Source: Bacillota bacterium
GTDB lineage: Bacteria > Bacillota > Clostridia > DSM-8532
Length of the DNA stretch: 32,181 bases
Direction of reading: 5' to 3'
NCBI GenBank assembly: GCA_023410885.1
Contig: JAEYPI010000149.1
Span: 1 to 32,181, forward strand
Under the pieces are notes generated by a model. The model worked only from the letters and a program-made list of their open reading frames with translations, made no database searches and was not told the DNA's origin. The stretch's first letter is position 1, and each line of letters starts with the position of its first letter. Made by a program: the position numbers and the translations under genes. Of this stretch, positions 8,380 through 17,764 are shown piece by piece.

Positions 8380-11292
8380 CTATCTGCTCAAAAAGTAATT
8401 TATTATAGCTGTTGAAAGGGTATCTACAAGCTTGGCCTGTTCCTTTTCATCCGTCAGCCATTCAAATTCAACCGGATTAGGTACAAAGCCGCTTTCGATG
8501 AGGATGGACGGAGTCCAGGTCCCGCGGGTCACATAAAAGTTACGTTGGTTTACACCGTGCTTGTTGCGCTGCAAATCGCTTATAACCTTGTTATACAGGG
8601 TATCCGACAAGGGCTTGGCCAAAGCCTCCCTATAGAAGATTGAGAAACCGTTAATTTTTGATATATCCACATTATCCGCCATGCTGTTGGCATGAATGGA
8701 GATGAATAGATCCGGTTTTGCATTCCTCGAGGCTGTTAAGCGGCCGGCCAGAGATACGGTAGTGTCGGTAGTCCTTGTCATCAGAACCTTTGCACCTAAG
8801 GTCTCCAGCTTTTTCTTTAGCTTAAGGGATGTTTTTAAGTTAATATCCTTTTCTGCGGCTTTCATACCCAGAGGACCCACGGCACCCGATTCACTTCCAC
8901 CATGTCCGGGGTCAAGCATGATAGTAATACCCAGTAAAGGAGCGTCATCGCCATTGAGTAAGGGCTTCCGCTTGATCTTTAGCTCAAGGCCGGAAGCTGT
9001 TTTTTCAATGTAATAGCCTTCGATCCTCTGATTCGCCTTAGGGGTGAGGGTAATAAGCGTTCCGCCATCATTCTTTTTTGTCATCGTTATTTTAGAAAAG
9101 AGTGCCTTATCGCTCAGCTGGGGTAGTACTGCTGTTGAGGCTGATGAAACATTGAATTTGAGAGAAACTCCGTCATAACCCGCATAAGCGGTGGTGGGAG
9201 CAGAGATATCCAGTTTAAGGGTATCCCACTTTTCTCCGACGGTATAGCCAGCCTTTTTAATGGTGGTCTGCCTCGCTGTTTTTGTTGTGTAGAGCTTGAC
9301 CTTATTCTTAAAGACCCACTGTCCTGAGGAAAGTCGGGCATAGCTTCCCGTCATGCCGGTAACAGATTCCACCATGCCTTTATAGAGCTCGTAAGCCGCG
9401 CCATTCCCTGTGACAGGTGCATCATAGGTGTCCACGACGCCCTCGGTTATTTCTGCGTAATAGGGAGCGCCCTTCATAATGACACCGATTTTGGCAGGGG
9501 ATTTTAAAGTTTTGGTGGTTCCTTTATAACTAAGGGTATACGTTGGTGTGCCTAGATCAATGATACGGGGAGTTCCAGTATAAGTGGGGATGGTGTGGGT
9601 ATAGGTATAGGTTGTGGCATAAAGTCCTGAGCCCGGGGATGTGGACGTTGCAGGCTTCATGGTATAGGTTTTTCCGCCAAGCTTGACCGTTACCTTAGCG
9701 CCTATGGGAGCCTGGCACGATAGTGTAACTTTTTCACCGGGCATGCGATACTCTTGGGCTTGGGGGAAGGTAGAAGAAGCAGGAATTTCGATCTTGCTCA
9801 TTTTTGCGGGTGTCGTAGACACTGTTTCCCTATAAATGGTACAGGTTGCATAGGAGCCTTGCTGGGAAAAAGTAAAGCTGTTGGCACCCTTGGCTAGGGG
9901 AACCAGTATCCCGAAATATCCCTGACTGGACCGATTTTCAACCGGTTGCCCATTTAAAAATAAGGGTTTGTTAGGGTCTGAGGTACCGGTCAGATAATAC
10001 TTGTCCAAGCTGGTTTTAAAATTGCTCAAGGGCCGTCCAAGGGTCACGGGAATAGGGGCAGTTTTTCCTTCCTGCTGCTCAAACACTGTTTTAATCACAG
10101 CGGAAACGGCAGGTCTGTCAATCAGTGATTTATAGTTATAAACTATACTTCCGTTTACTTCAGCATTCTTTTGGTTTAGCTGGAGCTGTCTGTCCAATTC
10201 TAACGTTCCATACCACGGGCTTGAGGAATCGGAATTTTCTGTTTTATAAGCGGCAAGACCTATGTATAAATCCACATTTGTACCGGCGACTACCTTCTCC
10301 CACCAAGAAACCAGCTTACTGTAGTCGGCTATGGAATAACCAATGTTCCAGTAAATCTGAGGTGTAATATAATCAATCATATTCTCTTTGACCCATTTAC
10401 GGGAATCCGCATAATGACTGTAGTAGGACTCCAATCCCTTTGTATCGCTGCCCAGCGGATTTGTGGTCTTATTGGCCCAAATGCCAAAGGGGCTGATACC
10501 GAACCGGACTTTTTTACCGGTGGCTTTTATGGCTTGTGAAACCTCGCGAATGAGCTTGTTCACGTTTTCCCTGCGCCAATCATCAAGACTCATACCAGCC
10601 GTTTTATAACGTTTATAGGTCGCCTTATCATCAAAATTTTTGTCCGGGTAGAAATAATCGTCAAAGTGAATCCCATCCACAGCATAATTTTGAAGAATTT
10701 CAACAATGCCGTCGACAATGAGCTTTCTGACCTCGGGAATACCGGGGTCAAAATAAAGACTGCCATCGGTGTGCTTGACCACCCAATTGGGATTCAATCG
10801 GGCGGGATTCTGAGGAGAAAGGGATGCCAAGTCATGGATGGGCTCTCCAGCCGCTTTTTTTGTTACCCGATAGGGATTGATCCAAGCGTGAAGCTCAATC
10901 CCTCTGTTATGGGCTTCGGTCACCCAAAATAGAAGCGGGTCAAAGGCCTTATCCGGCATGACACCCTGCTTGCCTGTTAAATACTTGGACCAAGGAAAGT
11001 ATTTTGAAGGGTAGAGTGCGTCGGCGGTAGGCCTAACCTGTAGGAAAATAGCATTAAAGCCTGTATCCTTGGCGTAGTCCAGTACTTTTATCGCCTCAGC
11101 TTTCAGCGCTTCAGAATCGGTTGTTGCTTTTGACGGGTAGTCAATGTTGACAACAGTTGCTACCCATAATCCACGAAAATCACCTTTTGGGGATGTGCCA
11201 GAATCATAAGTGTCTGCAAATACAGGTAAAGTAAAGGATAGGATTAATAAGGTAAGGATGGTATTCCTGATGATGTGCTTGATGTTTTTCAT
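8380..11292 (-). CDS. Secreted GHL10 (DUF187)-amidase_3 fusion, cell-wall hydrolase
   Basis: A 970-residue exported protein. Residues 1-26 are a signal peptide (basic start, hydrophobic core, likely cleavage after PVFA). Residues about 35-400 are a GHL10/DUF187 glycoside-hydrolase-like barrel, with FRGLWVATVVNIDYPS, GIHFDDYFYP and ITPQIYW. The middle (about 410-780) is beta-rich and Thr/Ser-rich, probably binding or spacer modules. Residues about 788-970 are an N-acetylmuramoyl-L-alanine amidase (Amidase_3) with zinc ligands H797 (DPGHGG), E814 (AAEKDINL) and H867 (SIHANS) and catalytic E933 (IESGFV). It likely cleaves peptidoglycan outside the membrane, with the barrel acting on glycan strands, possibly denuded ones. 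GGGAG precedes ATG 11292. It seems to be a single-gene unit with its own promoter. Confidence 0.9.
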   Translation of the reverse strand: MKNIKHIIRNTILTLLILSFTLPVFADTYDSGTSPKGDFRGLWVATVVNIDYPSKATTDSEALKAEAIKVLDYAKDTGFNAIFLQVRPTADALYPSKYFPWSKYLTGKQGVMPDKAFDPLLFWVTEAHNRGIELHAWINPYRVTKKAAGEPIHDLASLSPQNPARLNPNWVVKHTDGSLYFDPGIPEVRKLIVDGIVEILQNYAVDGIHFDDYFYPDKNFDDKATYKRYKTAGMSLDDWRRENVNKLIREVSQAIKATGKKVRFGISPFGIWANKTTNPLGSDTKGLESYYSHYADSRKWVKENMIDYITPQIYWNIGYSIADYSKLVSWWEKVVAGTNVDLYIGLAAYKTENSDSSSPWYGTLELDRQLQLNQKNAEVNGSIVYNYKSLIDRPAVSAVIKTVFEQQEGKTAPIPVTLGRPLSNFKTSLDKYYLTGTSDPNKPLFLNGQPVENRSSQGYFGILVPLAKGANSFTFSQQGSYATCTIYRETVSTTPAKMSKIEIPASSTFPQAQEYRMPGEKVTLSCQAPIGAKVTVKLGGKTYTMKPATSTSPGSGLYATTYTYTHTIPTYTGTPRIIDLGTPTYTLSYKGTTKTLKSPAKIGVIMKGAPYYAEITEGVVDTYDAPVTGNGAAYELYKGMVESVTGMTGSYARLSSGQWVFKNKVKLYTTKTARQTTIKKAGYTVGEKWDTLKLDISAPTTAYAGYDGVSLKFNVSSASTAVLPQLSDKALFSKITMTKKNDGGTLITLTPKANQRIEGYYIEKTASGLELKIKRKPLLNGDDAPLLGITIMLDPGHGGSESGAVGPLGMKAAEKDINLKTSLKLKKKLETLGAKVLMTRTTDTTVSLAGRLTASRNAKPDLFISIHANSMADNVDISKINGFSIFYREALAKPLSDTLYNKVISDLQRNKHGVNQRNFYVTRGTWTPSILIESGFVPNPVEFEWLTDEKEQAKLVDTLSTAIINYFLSR

Positions 11293-11333
11293 GCCATTCT
11301 CCCAAATATTTATTTATTGTATTCCTTACTTGT

Positions 11334-11361
11334 ATTCTAGCAGGAAAACCCAGATTACCAA
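11334..11361 (-). promoter_or_regulatory. Candidate promoter for the GHL10-amidase gene
   Basis: On the minus strand TTGGTA (11361-11356) and TAGAAT (11339-11334) are 16 bp apart, and the -10 is preceded by TGC, giving an extended -10 (TGCTAGAAT). It lies about 40 bp upstream of the start codon. Confidence 0.5.
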
Positions 11362-11407
11362 TTCTTTCATCATGGATTTTAAGAAAACTGTAATATGCGG
11401 GTAATAT

Positions 11408-11474
11408 AGGAGTCAGGGGGACGGTTATCTGCCGCCTCACAAGAAAGGAGTCAGAGAACCGTCCCCTGACTCCT
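11408..11474. repeat. Second copy of the GGGGACGGTT palindromic repeat
   Basis: The arms at 11408-11431 and 11452-11474 are inverted copies of AGGAGTCAGGGGACGGTT-type sequence with one insertion and one mismatch, around a 20-nt loop. The loop differs from the 5-nt loop at 558-562. It lies between the helicase stop and the amidase promoter. Confidence 0.85.
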
Positions 11475-11501
11475 CCAGAGAATCATCTTGAGGATATCAT
11501 C

Positions 11502-14500
11502 TTAGAAGCCGGCAGCCTTTAATGCGACTTTGAGGGTATCCCTTTCTGCAGTATCCTCGGGCCATTGCTTTACGACCACTTTTTTTCGGTCCGGCCATAT
11601 GCGTTTTTCGGTAAAGGCTTTTTTAAAGGCCTGAGCGGCCTCGGTCACCTCTTCAGGACTTCCCGAGAGCTGGATTCTTTCCCCGAACCTCTCCAAAACC
11701 ATGATGGGTTTACCGGCCTTTGATACAATGACGGTACCCGGTATGTTTGTAAAAGGAAGCAGGCTTTCACTGTGAGGTAGGATTTTTCCATAAACCTGTG
11801 CGGGGTCACAGGCGTTAATAACCTGTAGGCCCCCTGAAGCCTCAAGGCTCTGATAGGCTTTGGGCAGCATAAATTGAATGCCGGAAATGCCCTGAATAAA
11901 GTATCCCCTAAGAATTGCTCCCCCATATTCCCGCTGCTTCAGAGCCTCATAAATCTCATTCCATGAAAAAGCGGTCCTTTCCATAGATAGGGTATCCCGG
12001 GATAGGAGGCCGTATCGGTTAAACCAGCGATCGATCAGCTTTTGAAGATCGTCTTCAACCACGGGCCAGGCAAGCTCCCATCGTCCCATTTCCATTTTGG
12101 ATACGGCCAAAGCCATTCTTCTAGCCCGTTGGACATCATTTTTTAATTGAGCATGTTTGTTTTGTTCATTCCCCTCTAAAAAGAAACGAAGGGAACTAAA
12201 GGAATCATTCACCACAAGGCCTTTATAAACAAGCTGCTCAAGAATATCAAGAAGCTCCCTTGTCTGAATACCGGTTAAGGTAGATAATACATGGGTAAAG
12301 CAAGCGCCCTTTCTAGTCAGTATCTGGAAAACATGCGCTTCTTTTGACTCAAGGGGCAACTCAGGCTCAGCCAATGTCTCCATGGGAAGGTCGTTATTTT
12401 CAATACAATACCAGGCAAGCATCAGGTTTTTATTGCTGTCGGGTGCAACACGCCAAAAGACCCTGCCCGATGCGCAAAGCTTATCCAAATGGGAGGGGGT
12501 ATACCCTTTTATCCTTGACGGAAAAACAATGGTCTCCCACCAGTCTACCGGTAGAAAGAGGCCTTCCATCTGAGCAATGATTTCATAGAGGGCACCTTCC
12601 GGATTGATTCGCTCTACACCCACCTTCTGCCAGGACTGAAGAAACGCGCCATAGACATAGGGCTTGCGAGCCACCACTTCATTGGCTCTTAAGATGCTGT
12701 CTTTACGGATGATGGCTTCATAAACCTTGGTATGGCATAATTCGTCCTTGTCCTGACCTGTAAAATGTCCGCTTGTGAGAAGCTTTTCTGATTTCAAATG
12801 ACCAAGTACACGTTCAAAGGCATTTAAATCAAACCGATAGCGCTTTTTTAAATCATCCGGGGTAAAGGGACTGTGATAGCGGGTGAATCTCCGAATAATT
12901 CGGGAGACCGCTTCATACTGAGTCCAGGTGTCTTGATCATGGCTCAGAGCGGGCGTTCCGTCATGCCCATCCCAAACAGATTCATCTGACGCACAGGTGT
13001 ATAATTCCTTTTCTTCATACGCGATATAGAGGCCTGGATGGGTCTTGGTTTCTTCTATAAAAATAACTCGTTTATCTTCCACAAGCTGTACCAATAACTC
13101 CTTAATCCCTCCCAAAGGGACTTCTGCGCTTGTAATATCCCCATAGATCAGGAGAAAGGAGTGGAGCTCATTGGGGGAGTGGATATCCTGAAGCTTTGAC
13201 AGGGCGCTGTTTTTACGCGCGACTTCATAAACGGCCTCCGGATTAAGAGGAATAGCTGCATTTTCCCGATGATAGGACAAATTCAAAGCTTCAATACCCG
13301 AAACCAAGGAACTTCCTATTTTATTGGGGTGGGGGTCTTTTTCGGCATACATCATGATGCTTTTAAATTCAAATAAAAGCTCCGATGCAAAAGGGGAGGG
13401 ATACCAGGTGTTTTTCTCCACCACTTCTATTGCACCGGATTTAATGGCCGCTAAAACCTTTACTGAGTTCGGAATATCAAAAATCTCCTCCAGACACTCT
13501 CGCATGGTCTCAACAAGCAGGGGATGATCCATGGTTTTCTGTGCATTTTCCAGAGCATCCACGGATCGCAATCTCTGTATCCATAAAGGAAGCCGCTGGC
13601 CCAAGTTGCGAACACCCATCATTAAGGCTCGGTAGGCATTATATCGGAAGGTCATAGCAAAGCGGGAGGTGTTGGGGAGCATTTCCAATAGAATATTTTC
13701 TACATTATCGGTCTTCAGCAGGGAAAGAACATTGGATAACGTATCAGGACAGCCGTATATACTTATGAGTATGACATCATTATTATGGCTGGCGTCAACA
13801 TGACAGCGGAGGGTGTCCTCCAGAGCTTTCTGGAGAAGAATGGCCAATACACTGTTCACCCTTCCGCCAAAATGCGCATGAATCACAATGCGCTGATCGG
13901 AGACCTCATCCTTCAAGTATTCCACTACAATCCTTTGATCATGGGAGATGCAGCCCATATGCTCCTGCTGATCCAACAAATAGTTCTTAATATTTTCAGC
14001 GGCGACATCATCCATTACACCGGAATCAGTCAGGAAGCTGATTAAATCTTCCGATTCCAGTTTATCGGAAAGCTCCTTTAAAAATCTCCCATAGGCGATA
14101 CCTTGCTCGTAGGGGCTTCCGATACCATCGCCTTGCCAAAAAGGCGTTTTTGCACCCATGCTATTTCCGGGTGCTACGATAACGCGGTTTTTCTCAATCT
14201 TGACAATCTTCCAGGCTGAGTTACCCAGCATGAACCGGTCACCCAACCGTGCCTCAAAAACAAAGACCTCGTCCAGCTCTCCGATCCGGGTTTTATAATC
14301 CTCCAGAACAACTGTAAAATAACCTCGGTCCGGGATGGTGCCGCTGCTGTTTACAGCCAGCATCCTGCTGTAGGTTGATCCTTCTATGGTCTTATTCTGC
14401 CTGTCCCACATGATTCGTGGCTTGGCAGGGATGTCCTCCAAATGCTCAAAGTCCCCCGAGAGCATGGCCAGTACCTTACGGAAGCTTTCAGCTTTTAAAT

Positions 14501-15848
14501 TCCTGTAGGACCAGGTACAGCGCAAAACGGCAAGCATCTCTTCCTCAGTCCATTTTTTTTCACAGCTCATGGAAACGATTTGCTGGGCAAGAATGTCCAG
14601 ACAATTCATAGGGATTGTTTCCTGTTCAATGTGGCCCGCCAGCATTTCTCTTGAAACAAAGGCGCTTTTGATAAGATCGCCCCTGGTCTTGGGTATAATG
14701 CGTCCCCTGCTAACGGCATCCAATCGATGGCCTGCCCGACCGAGTCTTTGTAGTCCGCTTGATATGGAAACGGGAGATGCCACCTGGATCATTAAATCCA
14801 CGCTTCCTATATCAATACCCAGCTCAAGGGTGGAGGTGGCGATCATACAGGTTAAATCACCTTTTTTAAACTGATCCTCTACTTCAAGACGTTTGCCTTT
14901 TGACAGGCTGCCATGGTGGGGCCGGCATACTTCCCGGTCGGCCATGCTGTTGATATTGGCAGCCACTTTTTCTGCCACAGCCCTATTATTGACAAATACA
15001 ATGGTGGAGGTATGCTGCTTAATTAGCTTTAGAACACTGTCATAGATTTCAGGCCAAATCGTTCCCTGTTCAAGATCACGGTAATCTGCTACCGGCATAT
15101 GAATTTTTAGCTCACTGTGCCGTGACATATTTGGCGCCACAATTTGTACGGGTCGTTTATCATAGCCTTTATCTGTCATTATAAGTCCGCCAAGATATTG
15201 GGCGGCTGTTTCAATTGGATTAACGGTTGCCGATAGTCCAATTCTCACAAGCTTATGCTCGGTCAAATGTTCCAGGCGTTCGATGGAAACAGCCAGATGA
15301 ACCCCTCTTTTGGTTCCCAGCATGGTATGAATTTCATCCACAATGAGGTAACGCACATTTTTTAAGATTCTGATAGCGTTTTTGGAGGTCAGCATTAAAT
15401 AGAGGGATTCTGGTGTTGTAATCAGAATATGGGGAGGATTTTTGAGCATCCTCTGGCGTTCGCTCTGGGGTGTGTCACCTGTTCGAACTGCCTTTCTGAT
15501 ATCAGGAAAGGGTATACCCGAAGCCAGACAGCACTTTTTTATCCCCTCCAGCGGGATGTCAAGGTTTTTGTAGATATCATTATTCAAAGCCTTCAGCGGA
15601 GAAACATAAAGAATGAAGACACCCTCCGGAAGCGCGCCCTCAAGATCCATCCTGAACAACCGATCAATGCTTTCCAGAAAAGCAGCCAATGTTTTTCCTG
15701 CGCCTGTGGGGGCGCTTATCAGCACATTCCTGCCGGCCTGTATCTCAGGCCAGCCCTGAATCTGAGGCAGGCTTGGGGTTCCCACATGGTCAATAAACCA
15801 TTGTCTGATGATGGGATGGAAAGTATCCAGAGCAGTTAATGGGTCCAT
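11502..15848 (-). CDS. lhr: Lhr-type large ATP-dependent helicase
   Basis: A 1448-residue superfamily 2 helicase, close in size to full-length Lhr (about 1500). Known Lhr proteins are 3'-5' ATP-dependent DNA translocases linked to DNA repair; the role in Clostridia is not established. Motifs: Walker A APTGAGKT at 46-53, TTPESL near 144-149, DEIH at 171-174 followed by MLGTKRG, SAT at 206-208, STLELGIDIG and QRLGRAGHR in the second RecA domain. The long C-terminal part matches the length expected for the winged-helix and Lhr C-terminal domains. I chose ATG 15848 because GAGGT lies 7 nt upstream; ATGs at 15902 and 15872 have no such site. The gene is transcribed away from the kdu operon, sharing its upstream region. 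Confidence 0.93.
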   Translation of the reverse strand: MDPLTALDTFHPIIRQWFIDHVGTPSLPQIQGWPEIQAGRNVLISAPTGAGKTLAAFLESIDRLFRMDLEGALPEGVFILYVSPLKALNNDIYKNLDIPLEGIKKCCLASGIPFPDIRKAVRTGDTPQSERQRMLKNPPHILITTPESLYLMLTSKNAIRILKNVRYLIVDEIHTMLGTKRGVHLAVSIERLEHLTEHKLVRIGLSATVNPIETAAQYLGGLIMTDKGYDKRPVQIVAPNMSRHSELKIHMPVADYRDLEQGTIWPEIYDSVLKLIKQHTSTIVFVNNRAVAEKVAANINSMADREVCRPHHGSLSKGKRLEVEDQFKKGDLTCMIATSTLELGIDIGSVDLMIQVASPVSISSGLQRLGRAGHRLDAVSRGRIIPKTRGDLIKSAFVSREMLAGHIEQETIPMNCLDILAQQIVSMSCEKKWTEEEMLAVLRCTWSYRNLKAESFRKVLAMLSGDFEHLEDIPAKPRIMWDRQNKTIEGSTYSRMLAVNSSGTIPDRGYFTVVLEDYKTRIGELDEVFVFEARLGDRFMLGNSAWKIVKIEKNRVIVAPGNSMGAKTPFWQGDGIGSPYEQGIAYGRFLKELSDKLESEDLISFLTDSGVMDDVAAENIKNYLLDQQEHMGCISHDQRIVVEYLKDEVSDQRIVIHAHFGGRVNSVLAILLQKALEDTLRCHVDASHNNDVILISIYGCPDTLSNVLSLLKTDNVENILLEMLPNTSRFAMTFRYNAYRALMMGVRNLGQRLPLWIQRLRSVDALENAQKTMDHPLLVETMRECLEEIFDIPNSVKVLAAIKSGAIEVVEKNTWYPSPFASELLFEFKSIMMYAEKDPHPNKIGSSLVSGIEALNLSYHRENAAIPLNPEAVYEVARKNSALSKLQDIHSPNELHSFLLIYGDITSAEVPLGGIKELLVQLVEDKRVIFIEETKTHPGLYIAYEEKELYTCASDESVWDGHDGTPALSHDQDTWTQYEAVSRIIRRFTRYHSPFTPDDLKKRYRFDLNAFERVLGHLKSEKLLTSGHFTGQDKDELCHTKVYEAIIRKDSILRANEVVARKPYVYGAFLQSWQKVGVERINPEGALYEIIAQMEGLFLPVDWWETIVFPSRIKGYTPSHLDKLCASGRVFWRVAPDSNKNLMLAWYCIENNDLPMETLAEPELPLESKEAHVFQILTRKGACFTHVLSTLTGIQTRELLDILEQLVYKGLVVNDSFSSLRFFLEGNEQNKHAQLKNDVQRARRMALAVSKMEMGRWELAWPVVEDDLQKLIDRWFNRYGLLSRDTLSMERTAFSWNEIYEALKQREYGGAILRGYFIQGISGIQFMLPKAYQSLEASGGLQVINACDPAQVYGKILPHSESLLPFTNIPGTVIVSKAGKPIMVLERFGERIQLSGSPEEVTEAAQAFKKAFTEKRIWPDRKKVVVKQWPEDTAERDTLKVALKAAGF

Positions 15849-15963
15849 AGCATCTACCTCGCAACGAAACATATGTTCTATTTTATCATACCAGTGATGC
15901 ATTACTAGGGGGTATCCTTAATATTTCATAAAATGGCCAGCCGTAATGGATAGTTTTTTAAAA

Positions 15964-16007
15964 CTTGTATACAAGCAATTGACAACTTGTATACAAGTTG
16001 GTACTAT
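15964..16007 (+). promoter_or_regulatory. kdu promoter with two GntR/FadR-type operators
   Basis: TTGACA (15979-15984), a 17-bp spacer and TACTAT (16002-16007) form a strong sigma-A promoter. A perfect 16-bp palindrome AACTTGTATACAAGTT (15984-15999) fills the spacer, and a second copy CTTGTATACAAG (15964-15975) lies just upstream of the -35. Centres are 22 bp apart, about two helical turns, so dimers would sit on one face. The GTAT-AC core fits FadR-subfamily GntR operators, and such a regulator is encoded third in the operon. Confidence 0.82.
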
Positions 16008-16034
16008 GAAAATAATGGATTAAGTTCTATATTT

Positions 16035-16080
16035 ATGGGCCTGTTCATAAGCTAACGGCTTTGAACCGTGAAGGCCCCAT
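16035..16080 (+). promoter_or_regulatory. Structured 5' leader of kduI
   Basis: ATGGGCCT (16035-16042) pairs with AGGCCCCAT (16072-16080) with one bulged C, and inside it ACGG (16055-16058) pairs with CCGT (16066-16069). The structure ends about 11 nt before the kduI ribosome binding site. It matches no riboswitch class I recognise. Confidence 0.35.
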
Positions 16081-16106
16081 TAAAACCTAAGGTAGGAGGG
16101 TCAAAT

Positions 16107-16943
16107 ATGCAGTTGGATGTGAGATATTCCAATCATCCTGAGGACTCGAAGGCTTATTCGACTGATGAATTGAGAAGGCATTACCTTGTTGAAAAGCTAT
16201 TCCAAAAGAACAAAGCCATGCTGACCTATTCCCATGTGGACAGAATAATCTTCGGAGGTATTTTACCTGTTGATCAGGAAGTAAAATTGGAAGCCGGTAA
16301 GGAATTAGGGGTTGATTACTTTCTGGAAAGAAGAGAAATGGGTGTCATCAACATAGGAGGAGAGGGTATTATTTTCTTGGACGGGAAACCCTATGAGCTG
16401 GGTAACAGGGATGGTCTTTATGTGGGAATGGGTATAAAGGACGTCATCTTTACCTCTGTTGACAAGGAGCAGCCAGCTAAGTTCTATATGAACTCTGCGC
16501 CAGCCCATGCTGCCTATGAAACCGTTAAAATCGAAATCAGCAAGGCCAATCCCGTACGCATGGGGGCTCAGGAAAACCTCAATAAGCGCACCATCTATCA
16601 ATATGTACATCCGGCAGTATGCAAAAGCTGTCAGCTTGTCATGGGTATGACGCTGTTAGAGCCTAATAATGTATGGAATACCATGCCATGCCATACCCAT
16701 GAAAGGCGGATGGAGGTCTATTTTTACTTTGACATGGCAGAGGATACCAGAGTATTCCATTTGATGGGCGAACCTTCGGAAACCCGACATATTGTCATGG
16801 GTAATGAGCAGGCGGTTATTTCACCCAGCTGGTCCATACACTCAGGTGTCGGGACGAGCAATTATACCTTTATATGGGGAATGTGCGGAGAAAATCAGAC
16901 CTTCACCGATATGGACCATGTGGCTATGAAGGATTTAAGATAG
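16107..16943 (+). CDS. kduI: 5-dehydro-4-deoxy-D-glucuronate isomerase KduI
   Basis: KduI converts 5-keto-4-deoxyuronate (DKI), made from unsaturated uronates released by pectate or glycosaminoglycan lyases, to 2,5-diketo-3-deoxygluconate. The protein is 278 residues, the same length as E. coli KduI. The zinc ligands fall at the E. coli positions: H196, H198 and E203 in CHTHERRMEVY, and H245 in SIHSG. I chose ATG 16107 because TAGGAGGG lies upstream at good spacing; the GTG-started extension to 16068 runs through the leader hairpin and adds residues absent in the family. It is the first gene of the kduI-kduD-regulator operon, under a promoter with two GntR-type operators. Cytoplasmic. Confidence 0.97.
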   Translation: MQLDVRYSNHPEDSKAYSTDELRRHYLVEKLFQKNKAMLTYSHVDRIIFGGILPVDQEVKLEAGKELGVDYFLERREMGVINIGGEGIIFLDGKPYELGNRDGLYVGMGIKDVIFTSVDKEQPAKFYMNSAPAHAAYETVKIEISKANPVRMGAQENLNKRTIYQYVHPAVCKSCQLVMGMTLLEPNNVWNTMPCHTHERRMEVYFYFDMAEDTRVFHLMGEPSETRHIVMGNEQAVISPSWSIHSGVGTSNYTFIWGMCGENQTFTDMDHVAMKDLR

Positions 16944-16952
16944 GAGGATAAT

Positions 16953-17714
16953 ATGATTTTAGAGAATTTTAAACTGACAGGAAAGGTCGCTATTGTTACT
17001 GGTGCAGTGAGAGGATTAGGACAGGGCATTTCAATTGCACTTGCAGAAGCCGGTGCCGATATTGTAGGTGTAGGCTTAGGTGATATGGAGGAAACAAAGG
17101 CCAAGGTTGAGGGTGCAGGCAGGAAGTTTTTGAGAATAAACGCAGACTTAACCTCCTTAGACCCCATCGAAGAAATCATTGAAAAAAGCCTGCAGGAATT
17201 TGGTCGAATTGACATACTTGTCAATAATGCCGGCATTATCAGAAGAGAAGACTCAGTTAATTTTACCGAAAAGGATTGGGATGATGTTATGAATCTCAAT
17301 TTAAAATCCCTTTTCTTCCTTTCCCAAGCAGTGGCACGCCAGTTCATCGCCCAAGGACAGGGGGGGAAAATCATAAGTATTGCTTCCATGCTCTCCTACC
17401 AGGGAGGCATTCGGGTTCCTTCCTATACGGCCAGTAAATCGGGGGTCAAAGGGATAACCATGACCTTAGCCAACGAGCTTGCCAAATACAATATCAATGT
17501 TAATGCGATTGCGCCGGGATATATGGCCACTGATAATACAACTGCACTGCGCGCCGATGAAGAGCGCAGCAAGGAAATATTAGCGCGCATTCCCGCAGGC
17601 CGCTGGGGAACACCACAGGACCTTGGAGGAGCGGCTGTTTTCTTAGCAAGCCCCGCCAGCGATTATGTCAACGGATTTACATTAGCTGTAGACGGCGGGT
17701 GGCTCGCAAGGTAG
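16953..17714 (+). CDS. kduD: 2-dehydro-3-deoxy-D-gluconate 5-dehydrogenase KduD
   Basis: KduD is a short-chain dehydrogenase that reduces the KduI product to 2-keto-3-deoxygluconate (KDG), the entry to the KdgK/KdgA route. The 253-residue length equals E. coli KduD. The cofactor loop is TGAVRGLGQG (residues 16-25), NNAG lies at 91-94, and the catalytic triad is S145, Y158 and K162 (YTASK). The gene begins 9 bp after the kduI stop, with TAGGAGG overlapping that stop, so translation is probably coupled. No KDG kinase, KDG aldolase or lyase gene lies in the window, so these must be elsewhere. Other SDRs with similar sequence exist, but adjacency to kduI makes the assignment firm. Confidence 0.95.
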   Translation: MILENFKLTGKVAIVTGAVRGLGQGISIALAEAGADIVGVGLGDMEETKAKVEGAGRKFLRINADLTSLDPIEEIIEKSLQEFGRIDILVNNAGIIRREDSVNFTEKDWDDVMNLNLKSLFFLSQAVARQFIAQGQGGKIISIASMLSYQGGIRVPSYTASKSGVKGITMTLANELAKYNINVNAIAPGYMATDNTTALRADEERSKEILARIPAGRWGTPQDLGGAAVFLASPASDYVNGFTLAVDGGWLAR

Positions 17715-17764
17715 AATATTACTTTAATAAGGATATTTTAGCCTAAGGGAAAGGAACAACAGGA

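Noticed and set aside
15429..15839. Plus-strand 136-codon ORF
   Set aside because: Antisense to the helicase N-terminal motifs; translation is low in recognisable features and no start signal is present.
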